Both the position numbers and the translations under genes were made by a program. Positions 1 to 8,709 of a DNA stretch of 64,000 nt are shown one piece after another (positions within the stretch are counted from its first letter, which is position 1; every line of letters starts with the position of its first letter). The notes under the pieces are model-generated. The model did not search any database. It was not told the DNA's origin and saw only the letters and a program-made list of their open reading frames with translations. This stretch comes from Agromyces kandeliae (GTDB taxonomy: Bacteria; Actinomycetota; Actinomycetes; Actinomycetales; Microbacteriaceae), in the NCBI RefSeq assembly GCF_009674665.1, contig NZ_WKJD01000009.1, positions 124,001-188,000 of the forward strand. The letters are read 5' to 3'.

Positions 1-131
1 GTGGGCTCGTTCTCTGGACCCTTCGGCGCCAGGCCGATGAACGCGGCGACCGCGGTGCCGACACCCTCGATCGGCCGGGTGCCGGCCTCGATCTCCTGCA
101 CGTACACACCGGGAGAGAGGTAGGTGGGCAT
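1..131 (-). CDS. Contractile tail sheath protein, N-terminal fragment
   Basis: Only the first 43 codons are in the window; the gene runs off the left edge. The translation begins MPTYLSPGVYVQEIEAG and continues TRPIEGVGTAVAAFIGLAP, the characteristic start of phage and eCIS contractile sheath subunits (PGVYVxE followed by a GVxTxxxAFxG stretch). In this family the sheath polymerises around the inner tube and contracts to drive it through a membrane. The ATG is preceded by AAGGAG at a normal distance. It is the next gene after the effector on the same strand, so the tube and baseplate genes should lie to the left. The identification rests on the N-terminus only. Confidence 0.88.
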   Translation of the reverse strand, partial: MPTYLSPGVYVQEIEAGTRPIEGVGTAVAAFIGLAPKGPENEP

Positions 132-143
132 CGGAGGCTCCTT

Positions 144-166
144 CGCTGGATCACGTGGTTCCAGCG
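144..166. terminator. Small hairpin between effector and sheath genes
   Basis: CGCTGGA and TCCAGCG form a 7-bp stem around a 9-nt loop, just upstream of the sheath ribosome binding site. There is no T-tract, so it may be an attenuator or mRNA-stabilising element rather than a true terminator. Confidence 0.3.
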
Positions 167-254
167 TCCGCGCGCGCGTGCCTCGAGGTGCAGTCTGTGC
201 GTGCGTGCGGGTGGGTAGTCGTGGCTGCGCGATCGGGCAGTGGCTCAGTTGAGG

Positions 255-3200
255 TCAGGGTCCGATGACGGAGTACTTGCGACGCAGCGCGCCTATGGAC
301 TGACCGGTCGTCGGATACGGCCCCTCGTAGCGCTTACCCCACTGCACGATCGCCAACCTCAGGGTCGGGCTCTCCAAGATCTCGTGGAGCGCGATGAGGC
401 GCTCCGAGCAATTGGGGCACGGACTGTGCGAGACGTGGATCTCGACGGTCCGAACCCGCCGCTTCCAGTCCGGGTCCACTGCGACCATGCGCTCCACCTG
501 CGCGAGCAGTCGAGCTTCGGCATGGGTCGACGGCGATTCGTCTCCGGTGGCTCGGGTGATGAACTCCGCCCGCTGCTCGATGTGCCTCGCGGCCTGGGCA
601 CTCTCGACCGCGTAGCCGCCTATCTGACCGGTGAGGCCGCTCTCGGGGGATTCGAGGCCGTGAAACGTCCGGCCGCCCTTCTTCCTTCCAGGTGCGCCGC
701 GGGATCCCACCGGCGCGGCGCCTCCTCGGGTCGGGTACGCCCGCTCGCCAGGTGCGCAGTCCACGAGGAACCGCGCGACGCATTGGACGGATCCGGCCGA
801 CGCCTTGCCGCCCGGTGTCGTGTACTTCGGCGCGTCCTTCGCGAGCTTCATGCGTTGCCTGTGCACGGCGTCGAACAGCTGGATGAGGCTCTCCGCGAAC
901 CGTCGTTGCCTGCTCGTGAGGCGGTTCCGTTCGGCGACCATGTCACGCACGTTCTGCAGGAGCGCGACCTCCCCCCGGACTGCGTCGTGTCGATTGCGCG
1001 CGATGACGACACGGCCGCTGAGAGCCGCCTTGTCCCTCTGCCGCTTCGGGGTGTTGTCGGGGAACTCGGCCACCTGTGCCGCGTAGTGGTCGAGCAGCAC
1101 GCTTGCTTCGGTCGGCGCGCTCGCGACCATGATCCGATGTCCTGCGGCGTGCTCGATCCAGACTCGGTGCGGCTTGCCGCCGGCAGAGAAGCCGAACGCC
1201 GACGGGATCACCGCTGCGAGGTCCCGAATCCGCTGCTTGCCGGCCTCGACCTTCCCCTTCGCCCACGCCTTGCCCGCCGCGACCTTCGCCTTCACCTTCG
1301 TGCTGATGCCCTTGATGCCGCGGATGATGGGACCGGCGACCTTCAGGCCGGTCTTGATGATGGCGTCGAGCGCCTTGTTGATGGGGCGCTGGATGGCCTT
1401 CATGATCGACCGGATCTTCTCGCCGATGCCGCCGATGCCGAGGACGCTGGCGATGAAGCCGATGAGGATCGGCACCATCTGGCTCAGCGCGCTCTCGATC
1501 TTGTCGACGACCACGCCGACGCGGCCCTTCGCGATGTCGATCACGCCGTCGATGACGGTGTTGACGAACTGCGCGATGCGGGCGGCGTTGTTCACGAAGA
1601 ACATCACCACGTCGTAGATGAGCTTGCACGCCTTGATGAACGCGGCGGCCGGGTTGAGCAGGCTGATCAACCACGTGATCCCCGCGGTGATGATCCTGGT
1701 GATCACGAAGTCCTGGAGCTGGTCCACGATCATCGCCTTGACGTCGCCGATCTTCTCGACGAGCTTGTCCCAGAGCCCGGCGACGCCCTGGTCCTTGATG
1801 ACCTGGAAGACCTCGACGCCGCGCTCGACGGCCGCCATGGCCGTCTCGCCGATCTGCCGGACGAGGCGGTTGCGGATGTTCGCCCAGGTGAGGCCGAACA
1901 CCGATGCGAGCAGCTTCACCACGCCCTTGAGGTCGAAGGTGTCGGGGATCTCGATGCCCGCCTCGCCGAGCTGTCCGAAGAGCCATCCCATGAGGCCCTT
2001 CTTGAGGTGGGTGGTGATGTTGGCGAAGAACTTGTCGATGCCGCCCTTGATGCCGCTGATGAGGTTGCCCAGGAACCCGACGGGGTCGCCGACGATGTCG
2101 CCCACGACGCTCGCGGCCCGGGCGAGGGCGTTCCGGAGCATCGCGGCGAGCTCGCGGATGGTGTTGATGACGGCCTTGATCGCACCGATCGCCTTGTCGA
2201 CGAGCCCCCGGTTCTCCGCCTGCAGGGCTTCGATCCGCTCGTCGAGTCCCTTCCGCGCCTCGACGTACCTGGTCGCGATGGTCTGGACGACGTCGTTCTC
2301 CTTGTCCTTGACCTCGCTCTCGAGCTGATCGAAGCGGTCGGCGATCTCCTCGGCGGCCTCCGACCCCACCCGCTTCAGGTCCTTCGGCAGCGACTTCACG
2401 TAGGAGGCGATCTCGCCGCGACCCTTCGCGATGCGCTGCTTCGCGGAGGTCAGGGCTCCGCCCACGATGTTCGCGACGCGGTCGATCACGCCGTCCATCT
2501 GCGCGAGGTAGAGCTCGCGCCCGGCGACGTAGAACTCGTTGACCTTGTCGGGCATGCCGAACAACTTGTCCTTGGCCCAGCGGAGGCCGCCGAGCCATCC
2601 GCCGTACCGGTCTCGCTTGTAGGCCGACATCTTCGCCGCGACGTACGTCTCGAAGCGCGCCCTCGCAGCGGCCTCGCCCCGTTCGAACTCCGCCTCGACC
2701 TTCGGGTCGATGCCGTTGAGGATCTTCTTCACGTCGGTCTCGGTGGCGGTGAAGATGCCCTGGATCTTCGCGGTGACTTCGGCCCGGCGCTGCTCGTCCT
2801 TCGTCTTCGTCCGCCCCTTGTCGGCGACGAGCTTGGCGAGCGCCGCCGCCTTGGTCCCCTGCATGCCCTGCACGCCGGCCGCAGTGGCCGCGCCGGCCTG
2901 GGCCCTGCCCTGCGCGATGGTCGACTGCTCCACGGCCCGGTACTCGCCCGGCGCCGAGTCCGCGTGCGCCGCTGCCGTCCGCTTGTCGGCGAGCGCACCC
3001 TCGAACTCGGGCTCGCCCGACTTCGCGAGCTGCTCGTCCGTGACGTCGGCGTCGACCATCTCCTGGTCGACCTCGTGCTTGCCCGCCTCGAGGTTGAGCT
3101 GCTCCGCCGGCGCGGGCTTCGGCGCGGCTCCCGCGGCGGGGATCTGCGCGACCTGGCCCGGGTTCTCGGTCGCCATCGGCGTGACGGGCTTCGGCACGGC

Positions 3201-4214
3201 CTTCGACTGGTCGGGCGGCGCCGCCGTGGCCGCCTCGATGTCGTGCGCCGCGCCTTCCTTTCCCTGCCCGACGAGCCCCTTGACCTCGCCCTTGACCTCG
3301 CCGGCCTTCCCCGACTTCGCGTAGTCGTCGGCCTCCTTCAGGGTCTTCGGCGACTTCGCCTCGATCGCCGACTTGACGGCCGCGATGAACGCCTTCTTGT
3401 CGAAGGTGCCCGGCTGCTGGGCGTCCATCGAATCGGCCTTGGCGGCCTTGGCCTGGCCCGCGAGGTCGTCGCTCGGGGCGACGGCGGCGTCCTGCGCCTC
3501 CTTCGCCTTCGACGCTGCGGGCGGGTGGGCGCGCTTCGCCGCCCCGAACGACTTCACACCGCCCGCAACCCGCGCGAAGGCCGGGTCCCTGGTCGGCGCG
3601 ACGCCGGTGGGCGGCACCGGCGGAAGGAGCAGCTTGTCGGCCGTCAGCGGCTTCGGTCCCGCTGCGGGCGCCGGCCCGCCGCCTCCCGCAGCGCGTGGAC
3701 CCGCGGCCGTCGCCCTGTGCTTGACCTTCGAGCGCTTGGCCACGGCCTTCCCGAGCGGCGACGTGGCCGGCACGGGCTTCGGCGGCGGGACGGGCTTCTT
3801 CGCCGGCACCGAGCCCGGGCCGAAGCCGGTGATCCGCACCGCGAGCGCCGAGGCCGGCGGCTTCATGCCCTCGAGGTCGACCGGGATCCCGGCCGCCTTC
3901 GCCTGCTTGAGCCCGCGTTCCACGCGATCGATGTCGGGTTCGTCGCGACGCAGCTCGACGAGGGCTCCGTCGATCTCGGCGATCGCGTCGCCGCCAGGTC
4001 GCCGCCACTTCGCGGCCACGAGGGCGCTGACCGCGGCGTTGCCGGCAGCACGCTGCAGCGCGAGGATCGACTCGACGCCGGGCGGCGGTGCCGGGCGTGC
4101 GTCGAGGCTCCGGCGGGCTGCGGCGAGCGCGGTGGTCGACGCCGAGCGGATGCCGCCCGGCGGGCGTCGACCGGCGGGCGGTCGATCGCGTTTCGTCTCC
4201 GCGGCGAGCGTCAT
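255..4214 (-). CDS. Large eCIS effector with C-terminal AID/APOBEC-like deaminase domain
   Basis: This 1319-residue protein has three parts. The N-terminus is Pro/Ala-rich and carries LQRAAGNAAVSALV (residues 53-66), a motif also found in the adjacent DUF4157 protein. Residues about 690-960 are rich in amphipathic and hydrophobic stretches, for example around GWLFGQLGEAGIEIPD and MVPILIGFIASVLGIGG. The last 100 residues hold HAE (1231-1233) and SPCPNC, with the Cys pair at 1266 and 1269. HAE plus PCxxC is the zinc-binding and catalytic signature of cytidine-deaminase-fold enzymes, and SPCxxC in particular recalls AID/APOBEC-like and bacterial toxin deaminases. I infer a cargo toxin that deaminates a nucleic acid or nucleotide; the target is unknown. 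The ATG is 9 nt after GGAG. No immunity gene is adjacent, as is usual for eCIS cargo. It lies between the DUF4157 and sheath genes. Confidence 0.8.
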   Translation of the reverse strand: MTLAAETKRDRPPAGRRPPGGIRSASTTALAAARRSLDARPAPPPGVESILALQRAAGNAAVSALVAAKWRRPGGDAIAEIDGALVELRRDEPDIDRVERGLKQAKAAGIPVDLEGMKPPASALAVRITGFGPGSVPAKKPVPPPKPVPATSPLGKAVAKRSKVKHRATAAGPRAAGGGGPAPAAGPKPLTADKLLLPPVPPTGVAPTRDPAFARVAGGVKSFGAAKRAHPPAASKAKEAQDAAVAPSDDLAGQAKAAKADSMDAQQPGTFDKKAFIAAVKSAIEAKSPKTLKEADDYAKSGKAGEVKGEVKGLVGQGKEGAAHDIEAATAAPPDQSKAVPKPVTPMATENPGQVAQIPAAGAAPKPAPAEQLNLEAGKHEVDQEMVDADVTDEQLAKSGEPEFEGALADKRTAAAHADSAPGEYRAVEQSTIAQGRAQAGAATAAGVQGMQGTKAAALAKLVADKGRTKTKDEQRRAEVTAKIQGIFTATETDVKKILNGIDPKVEAEFERGEAAARARFETYVAAKMSAYKRDRYGGWLGGLRWAKDKLFGMPDKVNEFYVAGRELYLAQMDGVIDRVANIVGGALTSAKQRIAKGRGEIASYVKSLPKDLKRVGSEAAEEIADRFDQLESEVKDKENDVVQTIATRYVEARKGLDERIEALQAENRGLVDKAIGAIKAVINTIRELAAMLRNALARAASVVGDIVGDPVGFLGNLISGIKGGIDKFFANITTHLKKGLMGWLFGQLGEAGIEIPDTFDLKGVVKLLASVFGLTWANIRNRLVRQIGETAMAAVERGVEVFQVIKDQGVAGLWDKLVEKIGDVKAMIVDQLQDFVITRIITAGITWLISLLNPAAAFIKACKLIYDVVMFFVNNAARIAQFVNTVIDGVIDIAKGRVGVVVDKIESALSQMVPILIGFIASVLGIGGIGEKIRSIMKAIQRPINKALDAIIKTGLKVAGPIIRGIKGISTKVKAKVAAGKAWAKGKVEAGKQRIRDLAAVIPSAFGFSAGGKPHRVWIEHAAGHRIMVASAPTEASVLLDHYAAQVAEFPDNTPKRQRDKAALSGRVVIARNRHDAVRGEVALLQNVRDMVAERNRLTSRQRRFAESLIQLFDAVHRQRMKLAKDAPKYTTPGGKASAGSVQCVARFLVDCAPGERAYPTRGGAAPVGSRGAPGRKKGGRTFHGLESPESGLTGQIGGYAVESAQAARHIEQRAEFITRATGDESPSTHAEARLLAQVERMVAVDPDWKRRVRTVEIHVSHSPCPNCSERLIALHEILESPTLRLAIVQWGKRYEGPYPTTGQSIGALRRKYSVIGP

Positions 4215-4287
4215 CGGCGTCGGCTCCGGTCAGGGGGCGGGCGTCGGTCGGGGAGGTGCGGAGGTCCGAACCATGGCCGGTCGCAAC

Positions 4288-5001
4288 TCAGGTCGCCGCT
4301 TCCTCCTCCGGCTCCTCGGATTCCTGGCGCTGCACGAAGAGGCCCTGCACGGACTCCTCCTCGTCCTCTTCGCCCTGGCGTTGCACGGTCGGGGTCGCGC
4401 CCGAGTCATCCGCCTGACGTTGCACCGGCGCAGGATCGCTCATCGCCCGCGCAGCATTGTCTGCCGCGGCCCGCTCGAACCGGTCGCCCGGGTCGCTCAC
4501 GCTGATGCCGCCGCCGGCGGGAGACCCGTCGACGGGCCCCGAACGCTGCTGCACCACGTGCGTGAGCTCGTGCGCGATCGTGGTCCGACCCGCGGTGGTC
4601 GAGGGATCGTACGCGTCCCGCTGGAACACGACGTGCGACCCGACGGTGTACGCGTGCGCGTTCACGGAGCGCGCGGACTCGTGCGCCGGAGCATCCGTGT
4701 GCACCTTGACGTCGCCGAAGTCGGCACCCAATCGCTGTTCCATGTCGGTCCGCAGTCCGGGCTCCAGCGCGGCGCCGCCCGACGAGATCACGTCGTGTAC
4801 AGGCGACCGCCCCTCCTCCACGAGGTCGCTGACCGCGCCGTTGCCCGCCTCGCGCTGCAGGCGGAGCATCCCGGCCGGTCCGATCGCCTCAGGCCGTCGA
4901 GCGGCCAGGCCCGCCGCAGCGGCGGACGCCGATGCCTCGCGAGCGGTCTCCGCCTTCCGGACCGTCGCCGGTTCGGCGGGATCCCAGTCGTGTGCGTGCA
5001 T
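4288..5001 (-). CDS. DUF4157 domain protein (eCIS-associated HExxH metallopeptidase-like)
   Basis: At 237 residues, this is a DUF4157 protein. LQREAGNGAVS (48-58) matches the motif at the effector N-terminus. The core runs from about 78 to 153 and contains DFGDVKVHTD, GSHVVFQRDAY and AHELTHVVQQ, so the zinc-binding HExxH is His144-Glu145-Leu-Thr-His148. The C-terminal 50 residues are acidic with repeated VQRQ motifs. DUF4157 is one of the accessory domains most strongly associated with eCIS loci, and such proteins are proposed to be cargo or to help load cargo; the protease activity is an inference from the motif. The ATG follows GGAGGTGGACC, a strong ribosome binding site. It lies 73 nt upstream of the effector on the same strand. 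Confidence 0.88.
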   Translation of the reverse strand: MHAHDWDPAEPATVRKAETAREASASAAAAGLAARRPEAIGPAGMLRLQREAGNGAVSDLVEEGRSPVHDVISSGGAALEPGLRTDMEQRLGADFGDVKVHTDAPAHESARSVNAHAYTVGSHVVFQRDAYDPSTTAGRTTIAHELTHVVQQRSGPVDGSPAGGGISVSDPGDRFERAAADNAARAMSDPAPVQRQADDSGATPTVQRQGEEDEEESVQGLFVQRQESEEPEEEAAT

Positions 5002-5063
5002 GGTCCACCTCCACGGTCGCCCGATTCCATTGGACCGCCGCAGCGGCCGTCACGGGCGAGGTC

Positions 5064-5104
5064 TGCCCTTTCGGGCACGTCGAACCGCCCGTGCGGCCGC
5101 ACGG
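5064..5104. other. Paired hairpins between ATPase and DUF4157 genes
   Basis: On the minus strand TGCCC-GAAA-GGGCA forms a GNRA-capped stem at 5064-5077, and 5089-5104 is a perfect 16-bp palindrome centred on GCGGCCGC. Together they fill most of the 124-nt gap. They could dampen transcription or shield mRNA ends; there is no T-tract. Confidence 0.35.
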
Positions 5105-5125
5105 CGGCTCCTGACGCGAGTTCCG

Positions 5126-7177
5126 TCATCCGCTCGCCACCTCGGCCCAGTAGCGACCGAACTCGCGCTCGACGACGAGCCGGCCCAGCTTGCGGTACTC
5201 GCGGTGCACCGCGACGATCAGGTGCTTCATCCGCACGGTGCCGTGCTCGGCCGCCGCGAGGTACGCGGCGGTGATGGCGGCCGAGCGGATGGCTCCCCCG
5301 GCCAGCTCGAACGACTGCCCGAGGAACTCCAGGTCGATGTCGTCGTCGCGGCCCAACCGGCTGCCGAGGCTGCGGTCCCAGAGCCTCGAGCGGTGCGCGG
5401 CATCCGGCATCGGGAAGTCGACGATGACGTCGAGACGCCGCGTGAAGGCCTCGTCGATGTTCGCCCGGAGGTTCGTGGCGAGGATCGCGAGGCCGTCGAA
5501 CGTCTCCATGCGCTGCAGGAGGTAGGCGCTCTCGACGTTGGCGTAGCGGTCGTGCGCGTCCTTCACGTCGCTGCGCTTGCCGAACACCGCGTCGGCCTCA
5601 TCGAACAGCAGCACCGCGTTCGTGCCGGTCGCGGCGCGGAAGATCCGCTCGAGGTTCTTCTCGGTCTCTCCGATGTACTTGTCGATGACCGTCGACAGGT
5701 CGATGACGTAGAGGTCCAGCCCGAGCCCGCCCGCGACCACCTCGGCCGACATCGTCTTGCCCGTGCCGGAGTCGCCGGCGAAGAGCGCGACGACGCCGTG
5801 GCCGCGGCCGCCGCCCGGTCGCATCCCCCAGTCGCCGAGCACCTGCTCCCGGTGCCGAGCCCGCAGCTCGATCTCATGGAGGGCGTTCATGGGCGCCGCC
5901 GGCAGGACGAGGTCGTCCCAGCCGACCCTCGGGTCGACGCGACGCGCGAGCCGGTCGAGCGCCGACGCGTTCTCGGCCCGGGCCCCGGCCGCGAGGTCGT
6001 CGGCCGTGAGCTCCCCGGTCCTCGACACCGTCGCCTGGGTGCGCGCGGTGCGCGCGGCGCGCTGCACCTGTTCGGGTCGGAGCCGGAACTGGCCGGTGAC
6101 CTCGGCGACGTCGATGGACTCGGCGACCGGCCCGAGCAGGTCGCGCCACAGTCGGGCGCGGTCGTCGACCGTCGACGGTTCGACGTCGATCATCGCCGGC
6201 AGCTCGCGCCACCATGTCGGGTTCCAGGTCGTGTCGCCGACGAAGACCGTCGGCTGCGGCGAGTCGGCGAGCACCTCGACGAGGCCTGCAGGGGTCTGGT
6301 CGGTGAGCGGCCCGACGATGAGGCCGCAGCCGCGCAGCCGCGCCTCCCGGACGGCGGCACGCGCGAGCGGGATCGCCTCGTGCTCGGCGCCGAGGCGCGA
6401 CAGGTCGAGGAAGAGTGCGCCGAGGCCTCGGGACCGGAGGCCTCGATGCGCGACGGCCTCGCCCGACCCGGTCGCCGGCTCGCGGAGGTGGATGAGACGG
6501 ATGCCCGCCGCGAGCGCGGCCGACACCCGGCTCGGGTCGCCCCATTCGACCGACGACGGATCGCGCAGCACCCCTTCGAGTGCGCGATCGGGTCCGTCGT
6601 CGCCGAGCAGGTGCCCGACCACGCGATCCGGCACCCGCACCGCCCGACCCGGCAATGGACGGTCGTCGTCCTCGACCACGACCAGCCCGCCCGACACGAG
6701 CGGCCCGGAGATGAGGCGGGCCCGGTCGGCCGCAGACGTGAGCGGCACGCCGCAGAGCTCGAGTGCGAGCGCGAACGACGGCCGGCGGCGCCCGACATCG
6801 TCGTTGAGGTAGCCGAAGAACCGCTCGAACCTCGGATCCAGGTCGGCCGCCAACGCGATCACGAGCAGGTCCTCGTCGATCGGGCCCAGTCCGAACGCCT
6901 GCGACAGGCGCCTGAGGCGAAGCGCATGCCCCGCGGCCTCGGCGAGGTCGGCGGCCTGTTCGGTCTCGGCGAGTCGCGCCGAGGCATCCGACCAGTCGGG
7001 CACCCCCGGTGCGCCCGCCAGCAGCCGATCGACCATCTCGTCGCTCAGGTAGAGCCCGCGGAACGGGTCGTCCGGCTGCGGGTCGACCGCGCGCCGCGCG
7101 GCCACCAGTCGTCGGATCCGGTCCTCGATGACGCCGACCCGACCCAGCAGGTGCACGATGCCGGGGTCGGAGATCAT
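5126..7177 (-). CDS. AAA+ ATPase of the contractile injection system
   Basis: This 683-residue protein has a long N-terminal half without recognised catalytic motifs and a C-terminal AAA+ module. Walker A is GDSGTGKT (468-475), Walker B is LLFDEAD (523-529), sensor 1 is ILATNL (565-570) and the candidate arginine fingers are RR (580-581). eCIS clusters usually encode one such ATPase (Pvc15-like), proposed to act in assembly, cargo handling or particle remodelling rather than contraction. I chose the start at 7177 because the previous gene's TGA, one spacer base and this ATG follow each other, with GGAGG in the end of the upstream gene. The in-frame codon 36 nt upstream would overlap the upstream gene and has no such site. 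The arrangement implies translational coupling. Confidence 0.9.
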   Translation of the reverse strand: MISDPGIVHLLGRVGVIEDRIRRLVAARRAVDPQPDDPFRGLYLSDEMVDRLLAGAPGVPDWSDASARLAETEQAADLAEAAGHALRLRRLSQAFGLGPIDEDLLVIALAADLDPRFERFFGYLNDDVGRRRPSFALALELCGVPLTSAADRARLISGPLVSGGLVVVEDDDRPLPGRAVRVPDRVVGHLLGDDGPDRALEGVLRDPSSVEWGDPSRVSAALAAGIRLIHLREPATGSGEAVAHRGLRSRGLGALFLDLSRLGAEHEAIPLARAAVREARLRGCGLIVGPLTDQTPAGLVEVLADSPQPTVFVGDTTWNPTWWRELPAMIDVEPSTVDDRARLWRDLLGPVAESIDVAEVTGQFRLRPEQVQRAARTARTQATVSRTGELTADDLAAGARAENASALDRLARRVDPRVGWDDLVLPAAPMNALHEIELRARHREQVLGDWGMRPGGGRGHGVVALFAGDSGTGKTMSAEVVAGGLGLDLYVIDLSTVIDKYIGETEKNLERIFRAATGTNAVLLFDEADAVFGKRSDVKDAHDRYANVESAYLLQRMETFDGLAILATNLRANIDEAFTRRLDVIVDFPMPDAAHRSRLWDRSLGSRLGRDDDIDLEFLGQSFELAGGAIRSAAITAAYLAAAEHGTVRMKHLIVAVHREYRKLGRLVVEREFGRYWAEVASG

Positions 7178-7178
7178 G

Positions 7179-7817
7179 TCACCTCCTCGGGCGCGCACGG
7201 TCTGGGCCGACACGCGGCAGGTTCCGGACCTCGTCGGTCACGCCGAGCGAGGCGGCGCTGAGACGCGTCTCGACGCGATCGACCGGCGGGCCGACGGGGT
7301 ACGAGATCCCGCGCGTCATCGGCGCGGTGATGACGACGTCCAGCGACGGCTTCAGCTCGCCGCCGAGCGACGACCAGACGTCGGCGAACGCCCGGTCCTC
7401 CGGCGGGGGCAGCGCCACGTTGATCGAGCACGGAAGGCCCGTCTCGGCCAGCGTGTCGACGACGAACGAATCCGGTACCGCGTCGTACTGGAGGAAGCAC
7501 CGCAGCAGCGCGTCGAGCAGGCGATGCTCGTCGTCGGGTCGTTGCGTCCACGCCGTCACCAGGTACGAGAGCTTGAAGAACCGAGGTGCGGGCACGCGGT
7601 TCGTGACGACGCCGTGCTCGTCCCGGACCTCGGTGAAGCCGTGTTCACGACGACGCATGTCCTCGCGGATGTCGTACAGGAACAGGTCGACCGTCGGCGC
7701 GTTGCGGCGTGCCGCCCACTCCTTCGTGGGCGCGTCCAGGGCGACCTCGATGTCCGCGGCGATCCCCTCGGACCGCCGCACGAGGGCACGGATCGCGTCG
7801 TCGATCTCGCCGATCAT
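7179..7817 (-). CDS. DUF4255 (Pvc16-type) CIS protein
   Basis: This 212-residue protein matches the DUF4255 family: it opens MIGEIDDAIRALV, has TVDLFLYDIRED and LSYLVTAWT in the middle, and SLDVVITAPM near the end. DUF4255 proteins are core components of eCIS loci, related to tail terminator or cap proteins that finish the sheath-tube end. Its stop codon is one base from the ATPase start, so the two are co-translated. No Shine-Dalgarno site precedes the ATG; a CACACT box lies 6 nt upstream, one mismatch from TANNNT, so the transcript may be leaderless. The last 25 residues are Arg-rich and may be an extension. Confidence 0.85.
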   Translation of the reverse strand: MIGEIDDAIRALVRRSEGIAADIEVALDAPTKEWAARRNAPTVDLFLYDIREDMRRREHGFTEVRDEHGVVTNRVPAPRFFKLSYLVTAWTQRPDDEHRLLDALLRCFLQYDAVPDSFVVDTLAETGLPCSINVALPPPEDRAFADVWSSLGGELKPSLDVVITAPMTRGISYPVGPPVDRVETRLSAASLGVTDEVRNLPRVGPDRARPRR

Positions 7818-7920
7818 GCGTCAAGTGTGGTCCGGCGCCGTGCACCGGTCGGCGGAGCCGGGGCATCCACGGGGGCAGCGTCGGATTCCTCCTCGGGCAA
7901 GCCGCAGGGACGCCGGAGCG

Positions 7921-8544
7921 TCAGATCAGGCCCTCGCGCATGGCGTACGCGACGGCGTGCGAGCGGTTCCTGAGCTGCAGGCGGGTCGTGACGTCGTGCA
8001 GCACGTTCTTCACGGTGCGCTCCGAGTAGCAGAGCTCGGCCGCGATGTGGGCCGTGTCCCATCCGTCTGCCACGAGCCGGAGCACCTCGATCTCCCTGGA
8101 CGCGAGACCGGTGAAGGCGATGCCGCGCGGGTCCAGCACCGTGCGCTGGAGCCGGCCGACCTGGTCGAGCAGCCGCCCGAGCAGGTCGGGCGGGACGGTG
8201 CCCTCCCCCGCCGCCGCCGCGACGATGCACGACACGAGACGGTCGGTCGTCGCCTCGGATCGGCGGACGAACCCGACCGCGCCGCTCTCGACGGCGCGGA
8301 CCAGGTCCTGGTCGTCGAGCTCCGCGGCGATCAGGATGACCCTGGCCTCGCCGTTGCGGCGGACGAAGCGCAGCGTGTTGAGCGACTCGTCGTCGACCGC
8401 GTCGACGATCACGAGCACGACGTCCGGGGCGTCCTGTTCCTCGGCTGAGACGACCCGGACCTCGGGTCGAGGTCGGAGCGCACTCGTCACTCCGGCCTCG
8501 GAGATCGGATCCCGCGCGTACACGCGGACGGCGATGCGGGACAT
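7921..8544 (-). CDS. LuxR-family response-regulator-like transcription factor
   Basis: This 207-residue protein has a receiver-like N-terminal domain (about 1-120, with the acceptor-type Asp in VVLVIVDAV) and a C-terminal LuxR helix-turn-helix (LASREIEVLRLVADGWD through SERTVKNVLHDVTTRL). No sensor kinase is nearby, so it is an orphan regulator, and the receiver pocket may be degenerate. I start it at 8544, where GAGGAGG lies 5-6 nt before ATG, instead of at the codon 30 nt upstream. It is the first gene on the minus-strand side of the injection-system locus and diverges from the PAAR gene, so it probably controls eCIS expression. That role is inferred from position. Confidence 0.82.
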   Translation of the reverse strand: MSRIAVRVYARDPISEAGVTSALRPRPEVRVVSAEEQDAPDVVLVIVDAVDDESLNTLRFVRRNGEARVILIAAELDDQDLVRAVESGAVGFVRRSEATTDRLVSCIVAAAAGEGTVPPDLLGRLLDQVGRLQRTVLDPRGIAFTGLASREIEVLRLVADGWDTAHIAAELCYSERTVKNVLHDVTTRLQLRNRSHAVAYAMREGLI

Positions 8545-8697
8545 GGCTTCCTCCTCGGCGCTGTCGGACGGCATGATCGGGTGCCGTCGCGAGCATCATC
8601 GCGGCGACCGCTCTCCGCGCACTCAACGTGTCCTCAACGGGCGGCGACGTTGCCCCTTCGCCCGCCCCCGAGCCCGGCGGCGCGCCGGCGCGATCGG

Positions 8698-8703
8698 TAG
8701 CGT
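8698..8703 (+). promoter_or_regulatory. -10 box of predicted leaderless PAAR gene
   Basis: TAGCGT lies 6 nt before the ATG at 8710 and there is no Shine-Dalgarno site, the arrangement of actinobacterial leaderless genes. Confidence 0.5.
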
Positions 8704-8709
8704 TCGTGC

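Noticed and set aside
943-4008. A 1021-residue minus-strand frame inside the effector gene.
   Set aside because: It is Arg/Gly-rich shadow translation in another frame, with no start signal or motif.
240-4505. A 1421-residue open frame on the plus strand opposite the effector gene.
   Set aside because: It is antisense to a well-supported gene, has the Arg/Leu/Asp/His-rich composition of a GC-biased shadow frame, and shows no domain.
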